Below are positions 8,825 to 16,625 of a stretch of DNA of 41,634 nt, in pieces. The notes beneath the pieces are model-generated. The model had not been told where the DNA came from. It saw only the letters and a program-made list of their open reading frames with translations, and ran no database searches. This stretch comes from Methanofastidiosum sp. (GTDB lineage Archaea; Methanobacteriota_B; Thermococci; Methanofastidiosales; Methanofastidiosaceae): the NCBI GenBank assembly GCA_013178285.1, contig JABLXD010000016.1:1-41634 (forward strand), in the 5' to 3' direction. The position numbers and the translations under genes were made by a program. The first letter of the stretch is position 1. The number at the start of each line of letters is the position of its first letter.

Positions 8825-10170
8825 CTTTTTAGTACAAGTTCCGCGCAAATTTGAACTGGATCTATTGTAGAGGATATGGGAGGGCTATAACAGTTTTCGA
8901 TTTTTGCTAATTCTTTAATCTTAATACCTTTCTGAACTGCAAATCCTACTGCAAGTGTTCGGGCAAATATCCCCTCTTCGCCAATAGCTTGAAATCCTAA
9001 TATGTCTCCTTCTTTAGAAGCCAAAATTTTGATAATAACATCCTTATGCCCTGGATAGTATTCTGCCCTTGATTTACCTTTGTATTTCGCTTTCACATAT
9101 TCTACCCCCATTTTGGATAGATCATCTTCTGTTAATCCAAATGCACCTATTTTTAAATCAAAGAAATCCATTATTGCGATATTAATTACGGGTTCCAGTT
9201 CTTGGGTTCCCCCGACTGAATTAATGCCTGCTATTTTCCCCCCTCTAACTGCATTTGTCCCCAGGCTAGAAGAAAAAGATTCTTTAGTGAAATGGTATTT
9301 AACACTTGCACAATCACCACATGCATAAATCTTATCAATCGATGTCTCAAGCTTTGAATTAGTTTTAATCCCCTTCTGTATTTCAAGTCCACAATCTTTG
9401 GCTAGAGAAGTATTTGTGCGGGTCCCAGAAGCCATTATAATAATATCAGATTCAATTAACTCATCATCTACTTTTAATCCCTCTAATTTATCTTCACCAA
9501 CTATATCTATACTAGCTTTGTCACTTATCAGATTTATTTCTTTAGATTTTAAATATTCAACAATTAATTCGCTCATGTCGCTATCGATTTGTTGTCTTAA
9601 TGGCCTAGCCTCTTTAGAAACAATTGTTACATCAAGCCCCCTCTTCTTCAGAGCATAAGCCATTTCTAAGGATATTCTACCAGAAATACAGCCTTTACAA
9701 CCTGCTTTACAGCCCCACCCATATGCATATATAATTGCTTTTTTTGAATTATCAATTTTATTAGATAGTTCTATGGAGTCAGCCATAGTCCTTATGAAAT
9801 AAATCCCTTTAGGGTATTGATAGCCCATCTTATAATTGCAGGGAACTGCTCCGGTTGCAATAATTAAAGAATCATATTCTATTTCAGAGTCATCACTAAA
9901 TATAACTTTTTTAGATTGGGCATCAATTTTTTTGATTTCCTTTTTGAGAAGAAGTTTAATATTTTGTTTTTCATAGAATTCTTTCGGGAAAATTATAAGC
10001 TTATCAAAGTTATCAATATCCCTGGATACTGCATAAGGGAGCCCGCATAAAGAATATTGGGGAAATTTTTGTTTTTCAATTATTGTAATCTCGGCACTTC
10101 TGTCAAATTTTCTTGCTTCAAGAGCTGCTTCTGAACCTGATGCACCCCCTCCAATAATTACAAGTTTCAT
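8815..10170 (-). CDS. CoA-disulfide reductase/NADH oxidase-like flavoprotein with cysteine insertion
   Basis: The 451-residue protein has the pyridine nucleotide-disulfide oxidoreductase fold. It shows an FAD motif (IIGGGASGSEAALEA), a single active-site Cys in SLCGLPY (C42), ATGAVP, the second FAD motif YACGDCASV and a C-terminal dimer domain with NCYSPPISSTIDPVQ. One redox Cys near residue 42 is typical of CoA-disulfide reductase, NADH oxidase or NAD(P)H-elemental-sulfur reductase, which cannot be told apart here. Unusually, the NAD-binding Rossmann turn near residues 150-166 is expanded and holds C154, C158 and C161 (GWGCKAGCKGCISGR). The gene is 67 bases downstream of the NifX-like gene on the same strand and converges on ubiX. 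Confidence 0.85.
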   Translation of the reverse strand: MKLVIIGGGASGSEAALEARKFDRSAEITIIEKQKFPQYSLCGLPYAVSRDIDNFDKLIIFPKEFYEKQNIKLLLKKEIKKIDAQSKKVIFSDDSEIEYDSLIIATGAVPCNYKMGYQYPKGIYFIRTMADSIELSNKIDNSKKAIIYAYGWGCKAGCKGCISGRISLEMAYALKKRGLDVTIVSKEARPLRQQIDSDMSELIVEYLKSKEINLISDKASIDIVGEDKLEGLKVDDELIESDIIIMASGTRTNTSLAKDCGLEIQKGIKTNSKLETSIDKIYACGDCASVKYHFTKESFSSSLGTNAVRGGKIAGINSVGGTQELEPVINIAIMDFFDLKIGAFGLTEDDLSKMGVEYVKAKYKGKSRAEYYPGHKDVIIKILASKEGDILGFQAIGEEGIFARTLAVGFAVQKGIKIKELAKIENCYSPPISSTIDPVQICAELVLKRIK

Positions 10171-10237
10171 TTAATCTCCTATTAATGATAAAATATGCCA
10201 ACTTATTAAATTATCTTTCGATTTAAAAAAATTAAAT

Positions 10238-10585
10238 TTAATGTAATTTATCCAGCCTATTTATGAGATCAGCTTCAATAAGTTTATTTATTGCTCCATC
10301 AACAGTTACTTCTTCTGTAATAACAGCCCTAATGTTGTTTCTAACAAGATCGTTATATATCCCCATTCCCATTCCGTAACAAATGACTAAATCACAGTCT
10401 TTAATGTTATTAATCATGCTTGAATGGTCACAGCTTCCACATTGTCCGTTGCTTTTTCCAATATTTTGTCGGTATTCTTCATTCAATATTTTTTTACTGT
10501 CAATATCAAATACTCTAAATCCTAAGGTTCTTCCAAAGTGATGAGATATGTTGATCTTATCATCTGTTGCCACAGCTACTTTCAT
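10238..10585 (-). CDS. NifX/NafY-type dinitrogenase iron-molybdenum cofactor family protein
   Basis: The 115-residue protein fits the small stand-alone family (COG1433-like) related to NifX and the C-terminus of NifB: MKVAVATDDKINISHHFGR, FRVFDID, then DCDLVICYGMGMGIYNDL and RAVITEEVTVDGAI. It has an internal cysteine pair in GQCGSCDHS. Members bind iron-sulfur or metal clusters. In archaea without nitrogenase they occur widely and their role is unclear. No nif gene is nearby. GGTGAT sits three bases before the ATG. A TATA box at about 10613-10630 and a 14-bp palindrome at 10599-10612 lie upstream. Confidence 0.88.
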   Translation of the reverse strand: MKVAVATDDKINISHHFGRTLGFRVFDIDSKKILNEEYRQNIGKSNGQCGSCDHSSMINNIKDCDLVICYGMGMGIYNDLVRNNIRAVITEEVTVDGAINKLIEADLINRLDKLH

Positions 10586-10598
10586 GACATCACCTTTA

Positions 10599-10612
10599 TG
10601 AATAAATATTCA
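10599..10612. promoter_or_regulatory. palindrome between TATA box and ribosome site of the NifX-like gene
   Basis: TGAATA-AA-TATTCA is a perfect 6+6 inverted repeat. It lies between the minus-strand TATA box (CTTATAAATATTG, within 10613-10630) and the GGTGAT site, about where transcription would start. A repressor bound there would block initiation. No regulator is known. Confidence 0.4.
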
Positions 10613-10630
10613 CAATATTTATAAGGCTTG
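10613..10630 (-). promoter_or_regulatory. TATA/BRE promoter of the NifX-like gene
   Basis: The minus strand reads CAAGCCTTATAAATATTG, a BRE-like CAAGC then a TATA box, 28-45 bases ahead of the ATG at 10585. The spacing leaves a short leader with GGTGAT. Confidence 0.5.
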
Positions 10631-10695
10631 CCGTTATAAAATATTTAATTAGTTAAAGTTTTAAATATACTGAAAAAGAAATATTTGGTGTTTTA

Positions 10696-11100
10696 ATGGA
10701 AATAGGAACATATTCGTTTAAGGATGATTTATTATATTCAAAAACACATGAGTGGATTAAGATTGATGGGGATACATGTATTGTGGGTATAGATGATTAT
10801 TCGCAAAGAGAAATAGGAGAAATAGCATTTATCGAACTTCCAGCAATTGGTACTAATGTGAAGCAATTCGAATTATTATGCCAAATAGAATCTGTCAAAA
10901 CTGTTTTAGACATTTTTTCCCCAATCTCTGGAAACATAATAGAAACTAACAAAGAAATTGAAAATTCTCCAGACCTACTGAATACAAAACCTTATGATTC
11001 CTGGATATGCAAAATAAAGTCTACAGATCTTGAAGAAAAAATCAATTTAATGGATATAAAAGAATATTCAGAGTATCTAAAAAGTCTAATAGATAAATAA
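10696..11100 (+). CDS. gcvH: GcvH-like lipoyl carrier protein
   Basis: The 134-residue protein matches glycine cleavage H protein: LYSKTHEWIKIDGDTCIVGI, GEIAFIELPAIGTNV, the lipoylation block IESVKTVLDIFSPISGN with Lys68, and LNTKPYDSWICKIK. GcvH swings a lipoyl arm between the P, T and L proteins. No P, T or L gene is present here, so it may serve another purpose. GcvH-like proteins also act as lipoate-assembly carriers and, in sulfur oxidisers, as lipoate-binding proteins alongside TusA and DsrE. A DsrE/TusA pair lies 7 kb away, but a link is speculative. GGTG lies six bases before the ATG, and a TATA-like TTTTAAATATAC at 10660-10671 lies ~30 bases upstream. Confidence 0.88.
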   Translation: MEIGTYSFKDDLLYSKTHEWIKIDGDTCIVGIDDYSQREIGEIAFIELPAIGTNVKQFELLCQIESVKTVLDIFSPISGNIIETNKEIENSPDLLNTKPYDSWICKIKSTDLEEKINLMDIKEYSEYLKSLIDK

Positions 11101-11281
11101 TCGATTGCCTCCATACTGGATCTCTTCTTAAGATAACAGCTAGATATCCTTTGAATCTAACTAATGCATAGAAGGGGCTATAAAATAGTATAATTATGGG
11201 AGATATTAAGAAGTAGTAAAGATCTTTTCGCTCTTTTACAACAAATAACGAATATATTGAGATAGCACTTCTTAAAAATGA
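11045..11281 (-). pseudogene. possible remnant of a glycosyltransferase C-terminus
   Basis: Between gcvH and nrdJ the minus strand has an uninterrupted frame of 78 codons with no start codon of its own (it contains no Met). It reads in part LFVVKERKDLYYFLISPI and FYALVRFKGYLAVILRRDPVW. The hydrophobic stretch ending in RRDPVW looks like the C-terminal membrane part of family 2 (BcsA/hyaluronan-synthase-like) glycosyltransferases. The last ~19 codons overlap the gcvH 3' end and are probably not meaningful. With no catalytic region and no start, it is best seen as a decayed gene end. The family assignment is by eye and moderately uncertain; chance is the alternative. Confidence 0.4.
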
Positions 11282-11295
11282 TTAAAAAAATTAAT

Positions 11296-13584
11296 TTAAC
11301 ATTTTGTATAACCACAGCATTTACAGCTAACGCATCCTTCAGAAAAAACTAATACTTCACCACATTCCGGGCACTGCGCAGGCATTCCTGTATGATTAGA
11401 TCCGCCATTTGAGGTTACTACAACATCGAGTCTTTCTTGTTTTGTATTAAGTTCTTTCTTAATGTATCTATCCAAAACTATAGCTATTGCATCGGCACAT
11501 GAATGAACTGGCATACCTTCATCCCATGTTGGCATTGGGCACCTTATATGTCTTAACTGCTCTAGAATAGATTCAATTCTTATTCCTGATCTCAAAGCCA
11601 ATGAGATTAATCTTGCTATTGCTTCATTTTGACTTGCTGGACAGCCTCCGGATTTACCCATTTGCATAAAGATTTCACAAAGCCCATATTCGTCCTCATT
11701 TATTGTAACATAAAGATTGCCACATCCAGTTCTTATTTTTTCTGTGAATCCTTTGGTAACTTTTGGTCTTGGTCTTGGAGCTTTTTGAATAGCAGTTTCT
11801 TTTTTATTCACTTTTCCAATGTTCAAAACTTGTTCATCTCTAGACCCATCTCGGTATATAGTGATTCCTTTGAGCCCACTTCTATATGCTAAAAGGTACG
11901 CTTGCATAACATCGTTCTCAGTTGCACTCTTTGGAAAATTAATAGTTTTAGAAACAGCATTATCAGTATATTCTTGAAATGCTGCTTGGATTCTGATGTG
12001 CCATTCTGGAGTAATATCGTGGGCAGTTACAAATATTTTCTTAATGTCATTAGGAACTTCATCCATATCTTTTAGAGTTCCCTCTTTTGCAATTTTCTTC
12101 ATTAAGTCTTGATTATAAATTCCCCTTTCCTTGGATATCTCGGCAAACACAGGATTTATTTCCAAAAGCTCATCTTTATCCATAACATTCCTGATATAGG
12201 ATATTGCAAATATTGGCTCAATTCCACTTGAACTGCCCGCTATGAGACTTATAGTGCCTGTTGGTGCAATTGTGGTAACTGTAGCATTTCTAATTGGAGC
12301 TTCTCCTCTCTCATAAAATACACTCTTTTCAAAATTTGGGAATGGCCCCCTCTTTGAAGCAAGGTCTCTCGAAGTTTCTGTGGCTTCTTCTTTTACAAAA
12401 TTCATTACATTTTTTGCAAGGTCAACTGCGCCTTCTGAATTGTAAGGTATCTCCATTTTAAGTAGCATATCGGCGAATCCCATAACCCCTAATCCTATTT
12501 TCCTATTACCTTTTGTCATGTCTTCGATTTGAGCTAAAGGATACCTATTGACATCAATAACATTGTCTAAGAAATGAACAGATTTCTTTATTACTTCCCT
12601 TAGATGATCAAAGTCTATTTCATATCCTTTAGAAGATTTCTTTAAGAACTTTGAAAGATTAATGGAGCCAAGATTACATGATTCATATGGGAGAAGTGGT
12701 TGTTCCCCACAAGGATTAGTGCTTTCAATCTCACCTATGGCAGGGGTTGGATTCCCTCTATTTAACCTATCAATGAAAACTATGCCGGGTTCTCCATTTT
12801 TCCACGCCATATTAACTATAAGATTAAATACCTCTTTTGCATTTAATTTTCCTTCTATTTTTCCATTTCTTGGATTAAATAGTTCGTAGTCTTTTCCACT
12901 CTCAAATGCTTCTATAAACTTATCTGTAATTGCGACAGATATATTAAAATTATTAAGTTTAGTATTTTCTTCTTTGCATTTAATAAAGTCTAAGATATCA
13001 GGATGATCAACTCTTAAAATGGCCATATTGGCTCCTCTTCTCGTTCCACCCTGTTTTATCGTCTCCGTGGCTGTATCAAATACAGTCATGAAGGAAACTG
13101 GGCCACTAGATATTCCTTTAGTTGTTAGGACTACGTCATTTTTTGGTCTGAGTCTTGAGAAAGAAAAGCCTGTTCCTCCCCCACTTTTATGTATTAAAGC
13201 AGTATATTTTATTGCATCAAAAATACTATCAATAGAATCATCAACGGGTAAAACAAAACATGCAGATAACTGTCCGAGTTCCCTTCCAGCGTTCATAAGT
13301 GTTGGTGAATTTGGAAGAAATTCAAACTTTGTCATCATCTCATAAAAATCTCTAGTTAATCCTTCAACATCAGCATTGCCATCATAAATTAAATCTGCAA
13401 TTGCAATGCTTTTAGCAACTCTCAAAAAAAGATCATTTGGATTTTCTACAACATTTCCTTCTTGATCTTTTTTTAGGTACCTCCTTTCTAACACTTTTAT
13501 CGCATTATCTGATAAATTTAATGGCTCTTCTGCATAATCAGTGTTACCTATCTTATCATAATTATAACCTTCAGAAACTGCCAT
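11296..13584 (-). CDS. nrdJ: adenosylcobalamin-dependent (class II) ribonucleotide reductase
   Basis: The enzyme reduces ribonucleotides to deoxyribonucleotides using a B12 radical and needs no oxygen. It contains SACFVLPVDDSIDSIFD (first redox Cys), SGGGTGFSFSRLRPKND, the radical-site block NPCGEQPLLPYESCNLGSI with its Asn-Cys-Glu triad, and APTGTISLIAG. The C-terminal region ends in CPECGEVLVF and CVSCKCCGYTKC, a zinc-ribbon-like, redox-Cys tail typical of the long class II form. The ATG at 13584 (762 aa) is taken as start. A longer frame from TTG 13620 would include the GGAGGG site that lies 12-13 bases before this ATG. A TATA-like TTTATAATTAA lies at 13644-13654. I saw no cobalamin riboswitch in the leader. 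Confidence 0.94.
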   Translation of the reverse strand: MAVSEGYNYDKIGNTDYAEEPLNLSDNAIKVLERRYLKKDQEGNVVENPNDLFLRVAKSIAIADLIYDGNADVEGLTRDFYEMMTKFEFLPNSPTLMNAGRELGQLSACFVLPVDDSIDSIFDAIKYTALIHKSGGGTGFSFSRLRPKNDVVLTTKGISSGPVSFMTVFDTATETIKQGGTRRGANMAILRVDHPDILDFIKCKEENTKLNNFNISVAITDKFIEAFESGKDYELFNPRNGKIEGKLNAKEVFNLIVNMAWKNGEPGIVFIDRLNRGNPTPAIGEIESTNPCGEQPLLPYESCNLGSINLSKFLKKSSKGYEIDFDHLREVIKKSVHFLDNVIDVNRYPLAQIEDMTKGNRKIGLGVMGFADMLLKMEIPYNSEGAVDLAKNVMNFVKEEATETSRDLASKRGPFPNFEKSVFYERGEAPIRNATVTTIAPTGTISLIAGSSSGIEPIFAISYIRNVMDKDELLEINPVFAEISKERGIYNQDLMKKIAKEGTLKDMDEVPNDIKKIFVTAHDITPEWHIRIQAAFQEYTDNAVSKTINFPKSATENDVMQAYLLAYRSGLKGITIYRDGSRDEQVLNIGKVNKKETAIQKAPRPRPKVTKGFTEKIRTGCGNLYVTINEDEYGLCEIFMQMGKSGGCPASQNEAIARLISLALRSGIRIESILEQLRHIRCPMPTWDEGMPVHSCADAIAIVLDRYIKKELNTKQERLDVVVTSNGGSNHTGMPAQCPECGEVLVFSEGCVSCKCCGYTKC

Positions 13585-13713
13585 GCTAATATAAATCCCT
13601 CCGGAACATACGTTGTCCAAACTATTTTATTGATTAATTTGTTAATTATAAATCTTTTGGTAAACGATTTTTAAAATTTGATATTGCAAAAATTATTCTA
13701 TTTTGACATGGAC

Positions 13714-13728
13714 ACTTTTTATATGATT
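13714..13728 (+). promoter_or_regulatory. candidate TATA box of hypB
   Basis: The sequence CTTTTTATATGATTA lies about 33-47 bases before the hypB ATG at 13761. A second AT-rich candidate (ATTATTTAAATAAAT, from about 13730) lies ~25 bases before the ATG and would give a leaderless transcript. No ribosome site is visible, which favours the second. Confidence 0.4.
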
Positions 13729-13760
13729 AATTATTTAAATAAATTTTATTTTTTAATATT

Positions 13761-14420
13761 ATGCATAAAACTGCAGACATAGAGATTGAGAAAGATATAA
13801 TAAAAGAAAACTCAATGATAGCTAGCGAAAATAAAGCACTTCTAAAAAAGTATGGGATCAAATCTTATAATGTAATGGGGGCCATAGGCTCAGGGAAAAC
13901 TTCTCTAATTGAAATTGCAATCGATGAATTAGTTAAAAAAGGAAAAAGGGTTGGAATTGTAGCAGGGGACGTAGTTGCCGAATATGATTCTAACAGATTT
14001 AGAAAACATGATTGCCTAGTAATCCCCCTAAATACCGGAAAGGAATGCCATTTAGATGCTCATTTGATTTCTCATGAACTAGAATATCTTGAGGAACGAG
14101 GAATCCTACAAGATCTTGATTTCCTTATAATGGAAAATGTTGGGAATTTGATATGCCCTTCAGATTTTACTCTTGGTGAGGATAAAAGAATTGTTATAGT
14201 TAGTGTAAGTGAAGGGGACGATATTGTACTGAAACATCCCACAATATTCAGATTTTCGGATATATGCGTAATAAACAAAATTGACATTGCTGAAGCTGTC
14301 GATTCAAGCCCAGAAAAAATGAAAAAGGATTGTCTGTCTCTAAATCCAAAAATAAAAATTATCAAATCATCTGTCAAGAAAAATATAGGGATAAATGAAT
14401 GGCTAGAGATATTTGAATAA
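13761..14420 (+). CDS. hypB: hydrogenase/urease nickel incorporation GTPase HypB
   Basis: HypB is a SIMIBI-class GTPase that, with HypA, delivers nickel to [NiFe]-hydrogenase. The 219 residues contain the P-loop GAIGSGKTSLIE (about residues 40-51), the metal-site NTGKECHLDAHLI with Cys and His, ENVGNLICPSDF, SVSEGDD and the guanine-specificity motif INKID. There is no His-rich N-terminus. Neither hypA nor a hydrogenase gene is adjacent, so it is a detached maturation gene, common in archaea. It diverges from nrdJ and converges on a PAS sensor gene 19 bases away. Confidence 0.95.
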   Translation: MHKTADIEIEKDIIKENSMIASENKALLKKYGIKSYNVMGAIGSGKTSLIEIAIDELVKKGKRVGIVAGDVVAEYDSNRFRKHDCLVIPLNTGKECHLDAHLISHELEYLEERGILQDLDFLIMENVGNLICPSDFTLGEDKRIVIVSVSEGDDIVLKHPTIFRFSDICVINKIDIAEAVDSSPEKMKKDCLSLNPKIKIIKSSVKKNIGINEWLEIFE

Positions 14421-14439
14421 ATAAATTATTTTATTATAG

Positions 14440-15279
14440 TTACTTGTAATTTTTCAAAAACTTCCTAGTATCTTCTGTGTCCATCCAGCCTTCATCTAAT
14501 TGCTTTATAATTTCATCGATTCTTTCGATCTGCGTGGTTAGGCTTTCTTTTATTTCAGGATCAGTGATTCTGACTTGGGTGAAAGTATTGAGTATTGCCA
14601 AGGGATTTCTAATATGGTCAATAAGATGTGCAAAATGTTCTATATTATTTTCTATTTGGACTAGGGCTTTCTTTCTTTCTGTAATGTCTCTAAATGCTGT
14701 AACAGAACCTACAACTTCATCATTTTGTATAATAAATTTATTGTTAGCTTCAACTGCAATGAGAGTTCCATTTTTGTGTTTCAATTCAAGTTCTATTTTA
14801 TCTCCAGAATGATTGCCTATGCCTTGTCTAAACATTTTAGCCAAATTAGGAACGTACTTAACATCAAGAATACCCACATCCATAAAACTTTTTCCCAATA
14901 ATTCTTCTTTTTTATATCCTAGTTTAATTTCAACTCTTTTATTGATGTCAAGTATTTTTCCATACTTATCCACATAGAGTATAATGTCCCCAACCGTGTC
15001 CAATATAATATTATGTTTTCTTTCGGCATCAGATATTATTTCTTGTGAAGATTTGATTTTGTTAAATCCGCGATTAATAAGGTAAAATACCAAAATTGAA
15101 GTTAAGATAATAAATAAAATGCCTTTGAAAGTTTGAAAAAAAACTAAACTGGGAACATCTGTTACTAATGTTACTAAAAAAACATCAGAGAATAAAACCC
15201 AAAGTATGCCCATAACTAAATAGACAGTTACGATGATGATTGGATTGCCAAAGGAAATTTTTTCATCAGATTGACTCAT
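14440..15279 (-). CDS. membrane PAS sensor with HisKA-like end but no ATPase domain
   Basis: The 279-residue protein has two membrane helices (about 13-33 and 45-68), a PAS domain (about 85-203, with YVDKYGKILDINKR and FRDITERKK) and a C-terminal helical module (about 205-279). The module resembles the dimerisation/phosphoacceptor helices of histidine kinases: NNIEHFAHLIDHIRNPLAIL, then IDEIIKQLDEGWMDTED and RKFL. The position equal to the usual phospho-His (three before Arg in H-E-L-R) is Asp221, and a His sits one residue later. No HATPase domain follows. A close relative is encoded at 22569-23645. I recall this IRNPL...LDEGW arrangement in methanogen PAS proteins. Its output is unknown and autophosphorylation is not expected. 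Confidence 0.8.
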   Translation of the reverse strand: MSQSDEKISFGNPIIIVTVYLVMGILWVLFSDVFLVTLVTDVPSLVFFQTFKGILFIILTSILVFYLINRGFNKIKSSQEIISDAERKHNIILDTVGDIILYVDKYGKILDINKRVEIKLGYKKEELLGKSFMDVGILDVKYVPNLAKMFRQGIGNHSGDKIELELKHKNGTLIAVEANNKFIIQNDEVVGSVTAFRDITERKKALVQIENNIEHFAHLIDHIRNPLAILNTFTQVRITDPEIKESLTTQIERIDEIIKQLDEGWMDTEDTRKFLKNYK

Positions 15280-15357
15280 AATAATACCTTTTAATTGATG
15301 AGATTACTTTAATTAATCTTAGATTAATTGTTATATTAACTTATTGGTAAAATTTAT

Positions 15358-15918
15358 CTAGTAAAACAAATGATCAAGAAGTATTCTAAAGCCTATGAGG
15401 ATTAGGATTAATCCTCCCAGTATCTTAACTTTATTTTCAAAAAAATGGCCAAATTTATCGCCTATAAAAAATCCAATGAAACAGATAATAAAAGTCACGA
15501 GTCCAATTATTAAAATTGGTAAAATAATATTGACTTTAAGAAATGCAAAACTTAGGCCTATGGCTAATGCATCAATGCTAGTTGCTATAGAAAGAACCAG
15601 CAATACTTTATTGTCAAGAGGATTGAATTGTTCTTTTTTGGATTCTTTTTTCATAGTCTCATATATAATTTTTATTCCAAGAAAAATCAAAATAAAAAAG
15701 GCTATCCAGTGATCGAATGATGAAATAAAATCTGAAATTTTTAACCCAGAACCCCACCCTATCAAGGGCATAAAAGCTTGAAATAATCCAAAAGCTCCTG
15801 CAATTTTTATAGCGTCTTTTATTTTTGGCGAGTTTATAATTAATCCACTTGTAACAGAAACAGCTAACGCATCCATTGAAAGCCCGATAGCAATTAGTAA
15901 GATAGTTATTATTTCCAT
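15358..15918 (-). CDS. mntP: manganese efflux pump MntP
   Basis: MntP (DUF204) is a small membrane exporter of Mn(II). The 186-residue protein has six predicted helices in two related halves. The first carries IGLSMDALAVSVTSGL and the second TSIDALAIGLSFAFL, with the conserved Asp of each repeat (SMDA and SIDA) intact. GWGSGLKISDFISSFDHWIAF and IFLGIKIIYETMK separate them. The ATG at 15918 is chosen over TTG 15930 because GAGTGAT lies just before it and the protein then has the usual N-terminus. I saw no yybP-ykoY-type element in the short upstream gap. Confidence 0.92.
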   Translation of the reverse strand: MEIITILLIAIGLSMDALAVSVTSGLIINSPKIKDAIKIAGAFGLFQAFMPLIGWGSGLKISDFISSFDHWIAFFILIFLGIKIIYETMKKESKKEQFNPLDNKVLLVLSIATSIDALAIGLSFAFLKVNIILPILIIGLVTFIICFIGFFIGDKFGHFFENKVKILGGLILILIGFRILLDHLFY

Positions 15919-15989
15919 CCAATCACTCAATAAAGTTGATAACTCTATAGAAATGAAAATGGATTCTATTTTTAAGAATAACTAAAAAA

Positions 15990-16625
15990 TTATTCTATAA
16001 AATCGACGATTACTTCTTTGACATCCCAAAGAGTTTCTATTTTTTCTTTAATCTCCTCTTTTATTGAGGCTGCGAATTGATGATTAAGAGGTAAATCAAT
16101 GGTAAGAAGTACTTTCCCATTATCAATTTCAATCTTTTTAATTAAATTTGTTCTAACTACGTCAAGCCCCGTTAATGGATTCATAACTTTCTTCAATCTG
16201 TTATTAACAATTTCTATTGTTGTCGGAACTTTTTCAGCTATAATTCCGTGTTTTTCTTCATAGTTTTGGATAGCTGCCCTCAATCCTTCAACTGCCAATA
16301 CAGAGCAGTGTGCTTTAATTGGAGGTAATCCTCCCAAGGCTTCTGTTGCTTGTTGCCATGTAATTTTCTTTGCTTCTTCAAGTGTCTTACCTTTGGCCAT
16401 GTCTGTAATAATTGACCCTGTCGCTATATTAGATGCACAGCCGTAAGACTCAAACTTAATATCTTCAATAATATTGGATTTTGGATTTACTTTTATATAA
16501 ACTGAAACCATATCGCCGCAAGCTGGACTTCCCTCGGTCGCCTTTCCATCTGGATTTTCTATTTTGCCCACGTTGTGTGGATGGCGAAAATGCTCCAATA
16601 CCTTTTCATTATATGGAAATTTCAT
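15990..16625 (-). CDS. iscU: IscU-type Fe-S scaffold fused to a MIP18-like domain
   Basis: Residues 1-~130 are an IscU/NifU-N scaffold that builds [2Fe-2S] clusters: YNEKVLEHFRHPHNVG, C36 with Asp38 (SPACGDMV), C63 (YGCASN), and H106/C107 in PPIKAHCSVLA. All three cluster cysteines are present. Residues ~135-211 form an extra domain like MIP18/DUF59 (IEIVNNRLKKVMNPLTGLD, then VLLTIDLPLNHQF and VKEVIVDFIE), a fold used in Fe-S targeting by SufT and Cia2. IscU alone is ~130 residues, so this is a fusion joining assembly with delivery. The gene starts directly after the IscS-like gene's stop. The scaffold call is firm; the tail assignment is by pattern. Confidence 0.9.
   Translation of the reverse strand: MKFPYNEKVLEHFRHPHNVGKIENPDGKATEGSPACGDMVSVYIKVNPKSNIIEDIKFESYGCASNIATGSIITDMAKGKTLEEAKKITWQQATEALGGLPPIKAHCSVLAVEGLRAAIQNYEEKHGIIAEKVPTTIEIVNNRLKKVMNPLTGLDVVRTNLIKKIEIDNGKVLLTIDLPLNHQFAASIKEEIKEKIETLWDVKEVIVDFIE

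Noticed and set aside
13584-13620. Extended nrdJ start at TTG 13620
   Set aside because: The extension covers the GGAGGG ribosome site and is not part of the conserved protein; ATG 13584 fits better although the spacing is long.
13585-13760. Cobalamin riboswitch before the B12-dependent reductase
   Set aside because: No B12-box-like conserved sequence was seen, and the leader is short and AT-rich.
14421-14439. Terminator hairpin between hypB and the PAS gene
   Set aside because: Only weak AT-rich pairing without a clear stem.
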